Source: Pseudomonas sp. DY-1
GTDB lineage: Bacteria; Pseudomonadota; Gammaproteobacteria; Pseudomonadales; Pseudomonadaceae
Reading direction: 5' to 3'
Length of the DNA: 64,000 bases
NCBI RefSeq assembly: GCF_003626975.1
Contig: NZ_CP032616.1
Location: forward strand, 4,750,001 to 4,814,000
Part shown: one piece after another, positions 51,827 through 60,243 of the stretch
How positions within the stretch are numbered: position 1 is the stretch's first letter
How the letters are laid out: every line of letters begins with the position of its first letter
Notes under the pieces: generated by a model
Seen by the model: only the letters and a program-made list of their open reading frames with translations
Database searches by the model: none
What the model was told of the DNA's origin: nothing
Position numbers and translations under genes: made by a program

Positions 51827-53761
51827 GTGTCAGCCATCCTGTCGTTGTTGCAAAGCCGATTGCTTCGTCCGGTCTTCATTGCTCTGGGCATTGCCCTGCT
51901 GGTGCAGGTGCTGGTGGCCGTTGCCCTTACGCGGGGCACCGTGAACTCTCTGGTGGATGAACTGGGCGCGCGCCTGGGTGGGGACACCCAGCGCCTGACG
52001 GGGGATCTCGAACAGGCCGGACAAGAAGTTTCCGGTAGCCTGAGCGCTCTCTCCGCCAAGACCCGTGAGCGCCTGGGGGCTGCCTTGAGTGGGCGACTCC
52101 AGCAGGAGCAGGGGCAGTTGCGCCAGACTCTGGAGCAGAGCCTTAAGGAGTCGGCCAACGACCTCGCCCAATTGCTTGCGGCTGTGGCTCCTCGGGCCAT
52201 GTGGGACAACGATGTGCCCACCCTCTCCGAGTTCGCCCGTAGAGCTCAGCGCAATCCCAATGTGCTCTTCGTTGTCTACGATGATGCCAATGGTCAGCAC
52301 CTGACGCGTTACCTCAATCGCGAGAACCCGCAGATCAAGGCGCTGCTGGCCAAGGGGCAGGGCGATCGTGCGTTGGACAAGGTGTTGAGTGCGGCGGCGA
52401 GCGATTCTTCCGTCTACCTGGTGGAGGCGCCCATCAGTCCCAATGGTGTCGAGATCGGCAAAGTCCGCATGGGCGTCTCGACCGCGGCGGTGGAAGAGCA
52501 GTTGAAGGCGCTGGACCAGCGATTCGCCGCTCTGATCGCAAGCGGCGGTGAACTGGTGAGTGAGAGTCTCTCTGGTGCTGCCAGCGAGAGCAGTGCGGTC
52601 CTGACTGCTCGCCTGCAGTCGGCTCGCGAAGCTGCCGGCAGCATGAGTGTGGGCACACGCCAGGCGGTGGAGTCAGCGGCGGCTGAGTTGCGTTGGCGTA
52701 TCGGCCTGGGCCTGGCGTTGGTCGGCCTCGGCGTCCTGCTGGTGCTGGCCGTGGTGCTGGGGCGCCGTGTGGTAGTGCGACTTCGTTTGCTGATCAATGC
52801 CTTGAACGATCTGGCTGCGGGCGAGGGCGACCTGACGCGTCGCGTCAAGCTCGACAGTCGCGATGAGGTGGGTGAGATGGCCACTGCGGTAAACCGTTTT
52901 GTCGACAAGTTGCAGCCCATAGTTCGTGAGGCGGGTGATGTGGCGCAGCGCACTGGGGTGGAGATCCGGGCGCTGTCCGAGCGCAGCCAGTCGGCCGAGG
53001 CCGCTGCACACCGTCAGCGCAGCGAGGTGGAGGGCAGCCTGAGTGCGCTGGCCGGGATGGCGGCGGAAGCCCAGGCCGAGAGCCAGGCGATGCAGGATGC
53101 CTTGCGCCAGGTGGGCGAGATCCGTCAGGCGGCCCAGGACAACGCAGCCATCGCGCGCAAGGTTGGAGGCTTGATCGAGAACCTGGAGGCGCGCGTGCAG
53201 AACGGTTCCGAAGTAATCGAGCGACTGGCGCGGCAGAGTCAGCAGATAGAAATGGTGCTGTCGGTGATTCATGGCATTGCCGAACAGACCAACCTGCTAG
53301 CGCTGAACGCGGCGATCGAGGCGGCGAGGGCGGGAGAAAGTGGGCGTGGTTTTGCCGTCGTCGCCGATGAGGTGAGGGCGCTGGCCAGCAAAACTCAGCA
53401 GTCCACGGGCGATATCCAGGAGCACATCGTGGCTCTGCAGACGGGGGCGCGTGAGGCGGTGTCGGCGATTTCCCAGGCGCGTGAGCGTGCGGTAGAGGGG
53501 TTGGAGGCGTTACGTGACAGCGAGCGCCTGCAGCAGAGCGTGCAGCAGGCCGTGGAGCAGGTGCATGGTGCAGTGCAGGCGGCCGCTCGTGCGGCGGAGC
53601 ACCAAGCGACGGGGGCCGATGGCGTGCGTGGGCGGGTCGATGTCATCCATATCGAGGCGAGCCGGGCCGCCGAAGCGGTGGCGGCGACTGCCAGCAGCGG
53701 GCGTGTGCTCGCTGGTTTGGCTGATCAGCTGAAGGCCAGCCTGGGTCAGTTCAAGGCGTAA
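51827..53761 (+). CDS. Methyl-accepting chemotaxis protein
   Basis: The 644-residue chemoreceptor has TM1 (about 15-35), a periplasmic sensor of ~250 residues, TM2 (about 290-312), HAMP (about 313-365) and a cytoplasmic signalling hairpin. The tip is [19 protein letters not shown], followed by [13 protein letters not shown]. The sensor begins with a long helical stretch, then a Cache-like unit ([40 protein letters not shown]). I cannot name its ligand. No CheR-tethering pentapeptide is at the C-terminus. The GTG at 51827 follows AAAGGAG. Upstream, GCCGTTAT (51789-51796) resembles a sigma28 -10. A chemoreceptor beside purA also occurs in P. putida from memory, but I do not recall one in P. aeruginosa. 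Confidence 0.93.
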   Translation: MSAILSLLQSRLLRPVFIALGIALLVQVLVAVALTRGTVNSLVDELGARLGGDTQRLTGDLEQAGQEVSGSLSALSAKTRERLGAALSGRLQQEQGQLRQTLEQSLKESANDLAQLLAAVAPRAMWDNDVPTLSEFARRAQRNPNVLFVVYDDANGQHLTRYLNRENPQIKALLAKGQGDRALDKVLSAAASDSSVYLVEAPISPNGVEIGKVRMGVSTAAVEEQLKALDQRFAALIASGGELVSESLSGAASESSAVLTARLQSAREAAGSMSVGTRQAVESAAAELRWRIGLGLALVGLGVLLVLAVVLGRRVVVRLRLLINALNDLAAGEGDLTRRVKLDSRDEVGEMATAVNRFVDKLQPIVREAGDVAQRTGVEIRALSERSQSAEAAAHRQRSEVEGSLSALAGMAAEAQAESQAMQDALRQVGEIRQAAQDNAAIARKVGGLIENLEARVQNGSEVIERLARQSQQIEMVLSVIHGIAEQTNLLALNAAIEAARAGESGRGFAVVADEVRALASKTQQSTGDIQEHIVALQTGAREAVSAISQARERAVEGLEALRDSERLQQSVQQAVEQVHGAVQAAARAAEHQATGADGVRGRVDVIHIEASRAAEAVAATASSGRVLAGLADQLKASLGQFKA

Positions 53762-53841
53762 TAGGGGTGGTCGGAGGGGGCGAGGCGCAGGCTTGGCCCC
53801 GAATCTTGCGGTAGTTGCGGAATTCCTGGAAGCCAGAAAGC

Positions 53842-53868
53842 ACAAAGCCGAGCATAGCTCGGCTTTGT
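53842..53868. terminator. Strong bidirectional terminator, chemoreceptor gene / tRNA-Leu
   Basis: A 12-bp perfect stem ACAAAGCCGAGC/GCTCGGCTTTGT (53842-53853 with 53857-53868) has an ATA loop. It is placed to stop the tRNA transcript from the right and the chemoreceptor transcript from the left. Confidence 0.85.
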
Positions 53869-53875
53869 TGAAGAG

Positions 53876-53962
53876 TGGTGCCCAGGAGAAGACTCGAACT
53901 TCCACGGTGTTGCCACCGCTAGGACCTGAACCTAGTGCGTCTACCAATTCCGCCACCTGGGC
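53876..53962 (-). tRNA. tRNA-Leu (anticodon CAG), copy 1
   Basis: The 87-nt gene includes an encoded CCA end. On the minus strand it starts GCCCAGGTGGCGGAATTGG, has an anticodon stem CTAGG/CCTAG enclosing TTCAGGT (anticodon CAG), a long variable arm GGTGGCAACACC typical of class II tRNA-Leu, and the T loop GTTCGAGTC. It is identical to the second copy and lies downstream of it in the probable transcript. Confidence 0.97.
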
Positions 53963-54070
53963 ACATTGCGATGATTGCTCATCGACTTATACGGTGTTCA
54001 TCGTTGAACGACACGGAACCGTACAGTCCGTTAAATGCGAAACTGAGCATTGCGGCTCGGTTTTTGAAAA

Positions 54071-54157
54071 TGGTGCCCAGGAGAAGACTCGAACTTCCAC
54101 GGTGTTGCCACCGCTAGGACCTGAACCTAGTGCGTCTACCAATTCCGCCACCTGGGC
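54071..54157 (-). tRNA. tRNA-Leu (anticodon CAG), copy 2
   Basis: The 87-nt sequence is the same as copy 1, base for base, including the CCA end. The 108-bp spacer between the copies has a decayed hairpin (AACTGAGC with GCTCGGTT, 54043-54063) resembling the terminator behind copy 1, which suggests the unit arose by tandem duplication. Confidence 0.97.
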
Positions 54158-54222
54158 ACTTCAGGATGCGATGATCGCTCATCTGCTTCCTTCACAACGT
54201 CTCAGCGACGCTGTGGGCGCGA

Positions 54223-54251
54223 ACTATACGAGCCGACTTTTGTGTTGTAAA
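54223..54251 (-). promoter_or_regulatory. tRNA-Leu promoter
   Basis: On the minus strand, TTTACA (complement of 54246-54251), exactly 17 nt, TATAGT (complement of 54223-54228), then a GC-rich discriminator (TCGCGCCC) typical of stringently controlled stable RNA. It should drive both tRNA copies. The rest of 54158-54365 is the AT-rich start region of rnr. Confidence 0.75.
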
Positions 54252-54365
54252 CCCCTGAGCGCGAAAAAAATTATTCTTCGGACTAAGCTGACCGACAATC
54301 GGAATTCGCGCTTCAATAAGACACATGGCAAATACATCTATGGATAAAAAGGTGATCACCCCCTG

Positions 54366-57113
54366 ATGGCCGATTGGCAGAACCTCGACCCCGAGGCCGC
54401 TCGTGAGGCGGAAAAATACGAGAATCCCATCCCCAGCCGCGAATTGATCCTGCAGCGCCTCGACGATCGCGGCGCCCCGGCCAGTCGGGAGCAACTGGTG
54501 GAGGAGTTCGGCTTGACCACCGATGAGCAGCTCGAAGCGCTGCGTCGTCGACTTCGCGCCATGGAGCGCGATGGACAGCTTATCTATACCCGCCGCGGGA
54601 CCTATGCACCGGTGGACAAGCTCGACCTGATCTGTGGTCGCATCAGTGGTCACCGCGATGGTTTTGGCTTCCTCATTCCTGACGACGCTTCCGAAGACCT
54701 CTTCCTCAGCCCCGCGCAGATGCGCCTGGTGTTCGATGGCGACCGTGCCCTGGCGCGGGTTTCCGGTGTTGACCGCCGTGGTCGCCGCGAAGGTGCCCTG
54801 GTGGAAGTGATCGCGCGCGCTCACGAAACCCTGGTCGGCCGCTTCTATGAAGAAAGTGGCATTGCCCGGGTGGTGGCCGACAATCCGAAGATCCAGCAGG
54901 AAGTCCTGGTGCCCCAAGGCAAGCAGGGCGCGGCCAAGCACGGCCAGTTCGTCCAGGTGAAGATCGATCAGTGGCCGAGCAGCTTCCGCCTGGCCCAGGG
55001 CGAAGTGGTCGAGGTGCTGGGCGAATATATGGCGCCGGGCATGGAGATCGAAGTCGCCCTGCGCAGCTATGACATCCCGCACGAATGGCCGGCCGCCGTG
55101 GTCAAGGAAGCGGCCAAGCTAAAGCCCGAAGTGGCCGAGAAGGACAAGGAAAAGCGTATCGATCTGCGCGACCTGCCTCTCGTCACCATCGACGGCGAAG
55201 ACGCCCGTGACTTCGATGATGCCGTTTATGCCGAGGCCCGCAAGGGCGGCGGCTGGCGCCTGGTTGTCGCCATTGCCGACGTTTCTCACTATGTAAAGGT
55301 GGGCTCGGCGCTGGATGAAGAAGCGACCAATCGTGGCAACTCGGTGTACTTCCCGGAGAAGGTCATCCCAATGTTGCCCGAGGTGCTTTCCAATGGCCTC
55401 TGCTCCCTGAATCCGCTGGTGGATCGCCTGGCGATGGTCTGCGACATGACCATTTCCCGCGCTGGCAAGCTGACCGGGTACGAGTTCTACGAGGCGGTCA
55501 TCCACTCCCATGCACGGCTCACCTATACGAAGGTCAGCCAGTTCCTGGAGACCCCGGAATCCGCCGAGGCTGAGCAGTTCGCCGAGCAGTTGCCGCATCT
55601 CGTCAAGCCGCTTCAGCAGCTCTACAAGCTCTACAAGGTACTGTTGGCGCAACGTCAGGTGCGTGGGGCCATCGACTTCGAAACCCAGGAAACCCGCATT
55701 GTCTTCAGCGCCGACCGCAAGATCTCCGAGATCCTGCCGACCCAGCGCAATGACGCGCACAAGCTGATCGAGGAGTGCATGTTGTGCGCCAACGTGGCCA
55801 CGGCGCGCTTTCTCATGCAGCACGAGATTCCGGCGCTCTATCGCGTCCATGACGGTCCGCCGAGCGAGCGCCTGGACAAGTTGCGGCAATTCCTCGCCGA
55901 ACTGGGGCTGTCCCTCAACCGCGGCAAGGACGAGCCGACGCCGAGCGACTATCAGGCGCTGCTCGAGAAGATTCGCGAGCGTCCCGACTATCACCTGATC
56001 CAGACGGTGATGTTGCGCTCACTCAGTCAGGCCGTGTATAGCCCGGACAACGAGGGGCACTTCGGCCTCAACTACGACGCCTACACCCACTTCACGTCGC
56101 CCATCCGGCGCTACCCGGACCTGCTGGTGCATCGCGCCATTCGCAGCCTGATCCGCTCCAAGCGCGAGAGCGTGCATGTGCAGCGGGCCGGTGCGCCGAG
56201 CATGCCCAAGGCGCGTATCTACCCCTACGACGAAGTGCGCCTGGTCCAGCTCGGCGAGCAATGCTCGATGACCGAGCGGCGTGCCGACGAGGCGACGCGC
56301 GATGTCACCAACTGGCTCAAGTGCGAGTACATGCGTGATCGCGTGGGCGAGACGTTCCCCGGCGTGATATCGGCGGTGACTGGCTTCGGCATCTTCGTCG
56401 AGCTGATCGACATCTATGTCGAGGGCCTGGTGCACGTGACCGCCCTGCCGGGGGACTACTACCACTTCGATCCCATCCATCATCGCCTGTCCGGCGAGCG
56501 TTCTGGCCGCAGCTTCCGTCTGGGTGACGAGGTGGAAGTGGTGGTCGCGCGGGTCGACCTGGATGAGCGCAAGATCGATTTCGAACTCTCCGACAACGTC
56601 CTCACCGTACCGGTCGGCCGCAAGAATCGTGGCACCGACAAATCCGCCCCGGTCAAAGGCAAGGCCAAGGCTGCAGAGCCCAAGGTCGGCAAGGGTCGCA
56701 GTCGAGGTGCTAAGGGTGCTGCTCGCCACGCCCAGCGGGACACTCCCCAGCAGGAACCGAGGGCGGCCGTGGCGTCGCGTCGCCAGCGAACCGGCAAGGT
56801 GCAGGCGCTGCCGGCGGTTCCGCCGGAAATGCTCGCCCAGGCTGAGGAAATGCTTGGCAATACCGATGTGGACAAGAGCAGGGCCATGAAACAGGCGCTG
56901 CTCAGCGAGGCCCGTCAGGGTACCAAGGCCAGTAAAGGTACGCGCCCCGCGCAGAAGGCCCTGGAAAAACCAGGCAATGGCGCAGCCAAGGCTGAACCCA
57001 GGCCGCCGAAGAAGAAAGCCAAGGCGGCGAAGGCCAAGGCCGCCAGCAAACCCACGAAACACCGCAAAGGTCCGCCAAAACCCAAGGCGCCTGGTAGCAA
57101 GGTCAAGAAATGA
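54366..57113 (+). CDS. rnr: Ribonuclease R
   Basis: RNase R is the 3'-5' exonuclease that digests structured RNA and tmRNA-tagged messages. The 915-residue protein has an N-terminal helix-turn-helix-like domain (about 20-85), two cold-shock domains (about 85-250) and the RNB catalytic domain with DGEDARDFDDAVYAE near residue 275 (magnesium-binding aspartates). The S1 domain lies near 660-740 (FPGVISAVTGFGIFVELIDIYVEGLVHV). The last ~170 residues are a Lys/Ala/Pro-rich basic tail, longer than the E. coli tail and likely used for RNA or ribosome contact. Its stop overlaps the rlmB start. Confidence 0.97.
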   Translation: MADWQNLDPEAAREAEKYENPIPSRELILQRLDDRGAPASREQLVEEFGLTTDEQLEALRRRLRAMERDGQLIYTRRGTYAPVDKLDLICGRISGHRDGFGFLIPDDASEDLFLSPAQMRLVFDGDRALARVSGVDRRGRREGALVEVIARAHETLVGRFYEESGIARVVADNPKIQQEVLVPQGKQGAAKHGQFVQVKIDQWPSSFRLAQGEVVEVLGEYMAPGMEIEVALRSYDIPHEWPAAVVKEAAKLKPEVAEKDKEKRIDLRDLPLVTIDGEDARDFDDAVYAEARKGGGWRLVVAIADVSHYVKVGSALDEEATNRGNSVYFPEKVIPMLPEVLSNGLCSLNPLVDRLAMVCDMTISRAGKLTGYEFYEAVIHSHARLTYTKVSQFLETPESAEAEQFAEQLPHLVKPLQQLYKLYKVLLAQRQVRGAIDFETQETRIVFSADRKISEILPTQRNDAHKLIEECMLCANVATARFLMQHEIPALYRVHDGPPSERLDKLRQFLAELGLSLNRGKDEPTPSDYQALLEKIRERPDYHLIQTVMLRSLSQAVYSPDNEGHFGLNYDAYTHFTSPIRRYPDLLVHRAIRSLIRSKRESVHVQRAGAPSMPKARIYPYDEVRLVQLGEQCSMTERRADEATRDVTNWLKCEYMRDRVGETFPGVISAVTGFGIFVELIDIYVEGLVHVTALPGDYYHFDPIHHRLSGERSGRSFRLGDEVEVVVARVDLDERKIDFELSDNVLTVPVGRKNRGTDKSAPVKGKAKAAEPKVGKGRSRGAKGAARHAQRDTPQQEPRAAVASRRQRTGKVQALPAVPPEMLAQAEEMLGNTDVDKSRAMKQALLSEARQGTKASKGTRPAQKALEKPGNGAAKAEPRPPKKKAKAAKAKAASKPTKHRKGPPKPKAPGSKVKK

Positions 57114-57856
57114 GTCAGTTGGAAAAGGTCTACGGAGTACACGCCGTGGAGGCGCTGCTGCGCCATCACCCCAAACGCGTCAAGCAGCTTTGGCTCGCGG
57201 AAAGCCGGCATGATCCGCGGGTCCAGGTTCTTCTCGACCTGGCAGGGCAGCATCGCATCGCGGTTGGCCACAAGGATCGGCACGAACTGGACGAGTGGGC
57301 CGAAGGCGTCCATCAGGGCGTGGTGGCCGAAGTCAGCCCCAGCCAGGTCTGGGGCGAGAACATGCTCGACGAACTGCTTGAGCGCACCCCGGGCGCGCCC
57401 TTGCTGCTGGCCCTGGATGGTGTCACCGATCCGCACAACCTCGGTGCCTGTCTGCGCACCGCCGATGCAGCCGGCGTGCTGGCGGTGATCGTGCCGAAAG
57501 ACAAGTCCGCCACCCTCAACGCTACGGTGCGCAAGGTCGCCTGCGGCGCGGCGGAAGTCATGCCGCTGGTGGCGGTGACCAACCTGTCACGTACCCTCGA
57601 GAAGCTGCAGAAGAAGGGGTTGTGGGTGGTTGGCACTGCCGGTGAAGCGGAGCAGGAAGTCTATGAGCAGGACATGACCGGGCCGACGGTGCTGGTCATG
57701 GGCGCGGAAGGCAAGGGCATGCGCCGCCTGACCCGCGAGCATTGCGATTACCTGGTCAAGCTGCCCATGGCCGGCAGCGTGAGCAGCCTCAACGTCTCTG
57801 TCGCCACCGGCGTCTGCCTGTTCGAGGCAGTACGTCAGCGCCGCACCCGCGCCTGA
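57110..57856 (+). CDS. rlmB: 23S rRNA (guanosine-2'-O)-methyltransferase RlmB
   Basis: RlmB methylates G2251 in the peptidyl-transferase region of 23S rRNA. The 248-residue SpoU-class protein has an N-terminal L30e-like substrate domain (about 1-75, VYGVHAVEALLRHHPKRV) and the trefoil-knot domain with motif 1 LDGVTDPHNLGACLRTADA, motif 2 MGAEGKGMRRL and motif 3 PMAGSVSSLNVSVATGV. The ATG overlaps the rnr stop (ATGA). It is followed by a hairpin and the ribosomal-protein promoter. Confidence 0.97.
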   Translation: MSQLEKVYGVHAVEALLRHHPKRVKQLWLAESRHDPRVQVLLDLAGQHRIAVGHKDRHELDEWAEGVHQGVVAEVSPSQVWGENMLDELLERTPGAPLLLALDGVTDPHNLGACLRTADAAGVLAVIVPKDKSATLNATVRKVACGAAEVMPLVAVTNLSRTLEKLQKKGLWVVGTAGEAEQEVYEQDMTGPTVLVMGAEGKGMRRLTREHCDYLVKLPMAGSVSSLNVSVATGVCLFEAVRQRRTRA

Positions 57857-57866
57857 TGCAGGCTTG

Positions 57867-57894
57867 CCCCGGGCAGCGTCGCCGCTGTCCGGGG
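57867..57894 (+). terminator. Hairpin after rlmB
   Basis: CCCCGGGCAGCG (57867-57878) pairs with CGCTGTCCGGGG (57883-57894), 12 bp with one G-U pair and a TCGC loop. There is no strong T run, so it may be a weak or Rho-aided terminator for rnr-rlmB. Confidence 0.55.
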
Positions 57895-57919
57895 CTGTTC
57901 AAAGTTTCGCCAATTTACC

Positions 57920-57948
57920 TTGCGCGGCATTCAGCCCTTCTCTAGAAT
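57920..57948 (+). promoter_or_regulatory. Promoter of the rpsF ribosomal operon
   Basis: TTGCGC (57920-57925), 17 nt, TAGAAT (57943-57948). It predicts a leader of about 110 nt before rpsF. Confidence 0.65.
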
Positions 57949-58015
57949 GTCGCCCCTTGCCGTGGGGGCAGGCTTGCGCACGTCCCCGGCCCGGCAAGCC
58001 CAAACGAGATATTCA

Positions 58016-58060
58016 CTCCTTGCCTGACCACGATGTTGGCAGGCTACAACCCGTAAGGAG
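58016..58060 (+). promoter_or_regulatory. Probable S6:S18-binding autoregulatory leader
   Basis: CTCCTT (58016-58021) pairs with the ribosome-binding site AAGGAG (58055-58060). GCCTG (58022-58026) and CC (58028-58029) pair with CAGGC (58040-58044) and GG (58038-58039). The 3' strand has a 10-nt bulge containing CCG (58045-58054). A helix with a CCG bulge covering the rpsF start matches the known S6:S18-binding mRNA motif, through which the S6:S18 complex represses its own operon. Confidence 0.65.
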
Positions 58061-58065
58061 CATTT

Positions 58066-58473
58066 ATGCGTCATTACGAAATCATCTTCCTGGTTCACCC
58101 GGACCAGAGCGAGCAGGTTGGCGGCATGGTTGAGCGCTACACCAAGCTCATCGAAGAAGACGGTGGCAAGGTTCACCGCCTGGAAGACTGGGGCCGTCGT
58201 CAGCTGGCCTACGCCATCAACAACGTTCACAAGGCTCACTACGTGATGCTGAACGTTGAGTGCAGCGGCAAAGCCCTCGCCGAGCTGGAAGACAACTTCC
58301 GCTACAACGACGCCGTCATCCGTAACCTGGTCATCCGTCGCGACGAAGCCATCACTGGCCAGTCCGAGATGCTCAAGGCCGAGGAAAACCGCAACGAGCG
58401 CCGTGAGCGCCGTGAGCGCGTTGAGACTGACGCTGTCGCCGAAGGCGAAGACAGCGACAACGCTGACGAGTAA
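58066..58473 (+). CDS. rpsF: 30S ribosomal protein S6
   Basis: The 135-residue bS6 has the family N-terminus [14 protein letters not shown], the S18-contact region [19 protein letters not shown], and a Glu/Arg-rich acidic tail. It binds the 30S platform as a pair with S18. It is the first gene of rpsF-rpsR-DUF2232-rplI, with a probable repressing leader just before it. Confidence 0.99.
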   Translation: MRHYEIIFLVHPDQSEQVGGMVERYTKLIEEDGGKVHRLEDWGRRQLAYAINNVHKAHYVMLNVECSGKALAELEDNFRYNDAVIRNLVIRRDEAITGQSEMLKAEENRNERRERRERVETDAVAEGEDSDNADE

Positions 58474-58501
58474 TCCACGGATCTATTGAGGAGCCAAGTT
58501 C

Positions 58502-58732
58502 ATGGCACGTTTCTTCCGTCGTCGTAAGTTCTGCCGTTTCACCGCTGAAGGCGTGAAAGAGATCGACTTCAAGGATCTCAACACCCTGAAGGCATACGTC
58601 TCCGAAACCGGCAAGATCGTTCCGAGCCGTATCACCGGCACCAAAGCCAAGTATCAGCGTCAGCTGGCTACCGCTATCAAGCGCGCCCGCTACCTGGCCC
58701 TGCTGCCCTACACCGACAGCCACGGCCGTTGA
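58502..58732 (+). CDS. rpsR: 30S ribosomal protein S18
   Basis: The 76-residue bS18 has the typical N-terminus [16 protein letters not shown] and core [27 protein letters not shown] zinc-ligand cysteine pattern is incomplete (one Cys in KFCRF), as in other pseudomonads. GAGGAGCC precedes the ATG. It lies 28 bp after rpsF. Confidence 0.99.
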   Translation: MARFFRRRKFCRFTAEGVKEIDFKDLNTLKAYVSETGKIVPSRITGTKAKYQRQLATAIKRARYLALLPYTDSHGR

Positions 58733-58768
58733 TCTCGGTCGGTCGACCTAGGTAAGGGATAGATCGCA

Positions 58769-59662
58769 ATGCGCGCTCTGGCGGAATTCATCATGCGCGG
58801 CCGTGTGCAGGCCACCCTCGTGGTGGCGGGTGCAGCGGCACTGCCCCTGATGTTCTGGCTGAGCGCAGCCGCAGGTTGCCTGGTGCTGCTGCGGCGTGGT
58901 GTGAACGATGCTCTCGGCATCATTGCCTGGGCCTTGCTGCCAGCTCTTGGCTGGTGGTACTTCGGCGAACCGCGCACCTTGATGGTGCTGGTCGGTGCGT
59001 TGGGGTTGGCCTTGGTACTGCGTTCCAGCGTGTCCTGGACGCGGGTGCTGATGATCAGCGTGGCGCTTGGTCTGTTGTACGGCCTGGTGCTGGGCGCGGT
59101 GTTCCGCGAACCCATTGCCGCCATGGCGGGTGAGCTGCAGAAGCTCATGCCGCAGGTGATGGGTGGCGTCTATTCGCAATTGGCGGATGACGAGCGAGCG
59201 CGTCTCGGAGCCATGGTCGCGCCGGTCCTGACCGGCCTGATCGCTGCGCTGCTGCAGCTGGTCAGCGTGCTGAGCCTGACGCTCGGCCGCTACTGGCAGG
59301 CAGCCTTGTACAACCCCGGTGGTTTCGGCAGCGAGTTTCGCGCACTGAAACTGCCGCCGGCACTGGCATTCGGCCTGCTGGCCGCCATGCTGCTGGGTCC
59401 GAACCTGGGCCTGGAGCTGGCGATGCTGACACCGATCTGCAGCGTGCCGCTGGCTTTTGCCGGCCTTGCCCTGGTGCATGGTCTGGCGAAGCAGGGTGGG
59501 CTGGCCGGTTTCTGGCTGGTAGGTCTGTACGTGTCGCTGTTGCTGTTCATGCAGTTGGTCTATCCGTTGCTGGTGGTTTTGGCCATCGTCGACAGTCTGA
59601 TTGATTTTCGCGGTCGCAAGGCGCGCAAGAATGGCGCCGGTCCCGCGAACGGTGAAGGTTAA
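58769..59662 (+). CDS. DUF2232 (YybS-like) membrane protein
   Basis: The 297-residue polytopic membrane protein has about eight hydrophobic segments over nearly its whole length and a basic end (FRGRKARKNG). It is the DUF2232 protein found between rpsR and rplI in pseudomonads (PA4933 from memory); related YybS sits near rplI in Bacillus. No catalytic motif is visible; S-component-like transport roles have been proposed for YybS relatives. The ATG at 58769 has a weak AGGTAAGGG upstream. Confidence 0.85.
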   Translation: MRALAEFIMRGRVQATLVVAGAAALPLMFWLSAAAGCLVLLRRGVNDALGIIAWALLPALGWWYFGEPRTLMVLVGALGLALVLRSSVSWTRVLMISVALGLLYGLVLGAVFREPIAAMAGELQKLMPQVMGGVYSQLADDERARLGAMVAPVLTGLIAALLQLVSVLSLTLGRYWQAALYNPGGFGSEFRALKLPPALAFGLLAAMLLGPNLGLELAMLTPICSVPLAFAGLALVHGLAKQGGLAGFWLVGLYVSLLLFMQLVYPLLVVLAIVDSLIDFRGRKARKNGAGPANGEG

Positions 59663-59683
59663 AAGTTAAGAGGTAAGACCCAA

Positions 59684-60130
59684 ATGGAAGTCATCCTGCT
59701 GGAAAAAATCGCCAACCTGGGCAACCTGGGCGACAAGGTGAACGTAAAGGCCGGTTACGGCCGTAACTTCCTGCTGCCGAAAGGCAAGGCCACCGCTGCT
59801 ACCGCTGCGAACGTTGCTGCGTTCGAAGCTCGCCGCGCTGAGCTGGAAAAGCAGGCTGCCGACAAGAAGGCTGCTGCCGAAGCCCGCGCTGCCCAGCTGT
59901 CCGAACTGGAAGTGACCATCACTGCCAGCGCCGGCGACGAAGGCAAGCTGTTCGGTTCCATCGGCACCCACGACATCGCTGACGCCCTGACCGCCGCTGG
60001 CGTTCCGGTTGCCAAGGCCGAAGTCCGCCTGCCGAACGGCACCATTCGCCAAGTTGGCGAGTACGACGTTGCTCTGCACCTGCACACCGACGTTGAAGCT
60101 GCGGTCAAGCTGATCGTGGTTGCCGGCTAA
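59684..60130 (+). CDS. rplI: 50S ribosomal protein L9
   Basis: The 148-residue bL9 has an N-terminal domain [32 protein letters not shown], in which the rRNA-contact loop GNLGDKV is typical, a long central helix (about 40-75, Ala/Lys-rich) and a C-terminal domain with [12 protein letters not shown]. It closes the rpsF operon and is followed by a very strong hairpin. Confidence 0.99.
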   Translation: MEVILLEKIANLGNLGDKVNVKAGYGRNFLLPKGKATAATAANVAAFEARRAELEKQAADKKAAAEARAAQLSELEVTITASAGDEGKLFGSIGTHDIADALTAAGVPVAKAEVRLPNGTIRQVGEYDVALHLHTDVEAAVKLIVVAG

Positions 60131-60174
60131 GCAAGCCGTCGAAGTGAGCTTGCACTCAGGTGCGAGCTCGCTAA

Positions 60175-60214
60175 CATCGGGCACGTCATTGCGAAAGCGG
60201 TGACGTGCCCGATG
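60175..60214 (+). terminator. Long hairpin between rplI and dnaB
   Basis: A 14-bp perfect stem CATCGGGCACGTCA/TGACGTGCCCGATG (60175-60188 with 60201-60214) extends through two T-G and two G-C pairs to a GAAA tetraloop, about 18 bp in all. TCTTTCC follows. It probably terminates or processes the ribosomal transcript; the dnaB start lies 30 nt beyond. Confidence 0.75.
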
Positions 60215-60243
60215 TCTTTCCAGCCCGAGAATTTTCCGAGCCC

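Noticed and set aside
53793..54347. A 184-codon frame spanning both tRNA-Leu genes
   Set aside because: Most of it is tRNA sequence read on the wrong strand; the repeated peptide simply reflects the two identical tRNAs.
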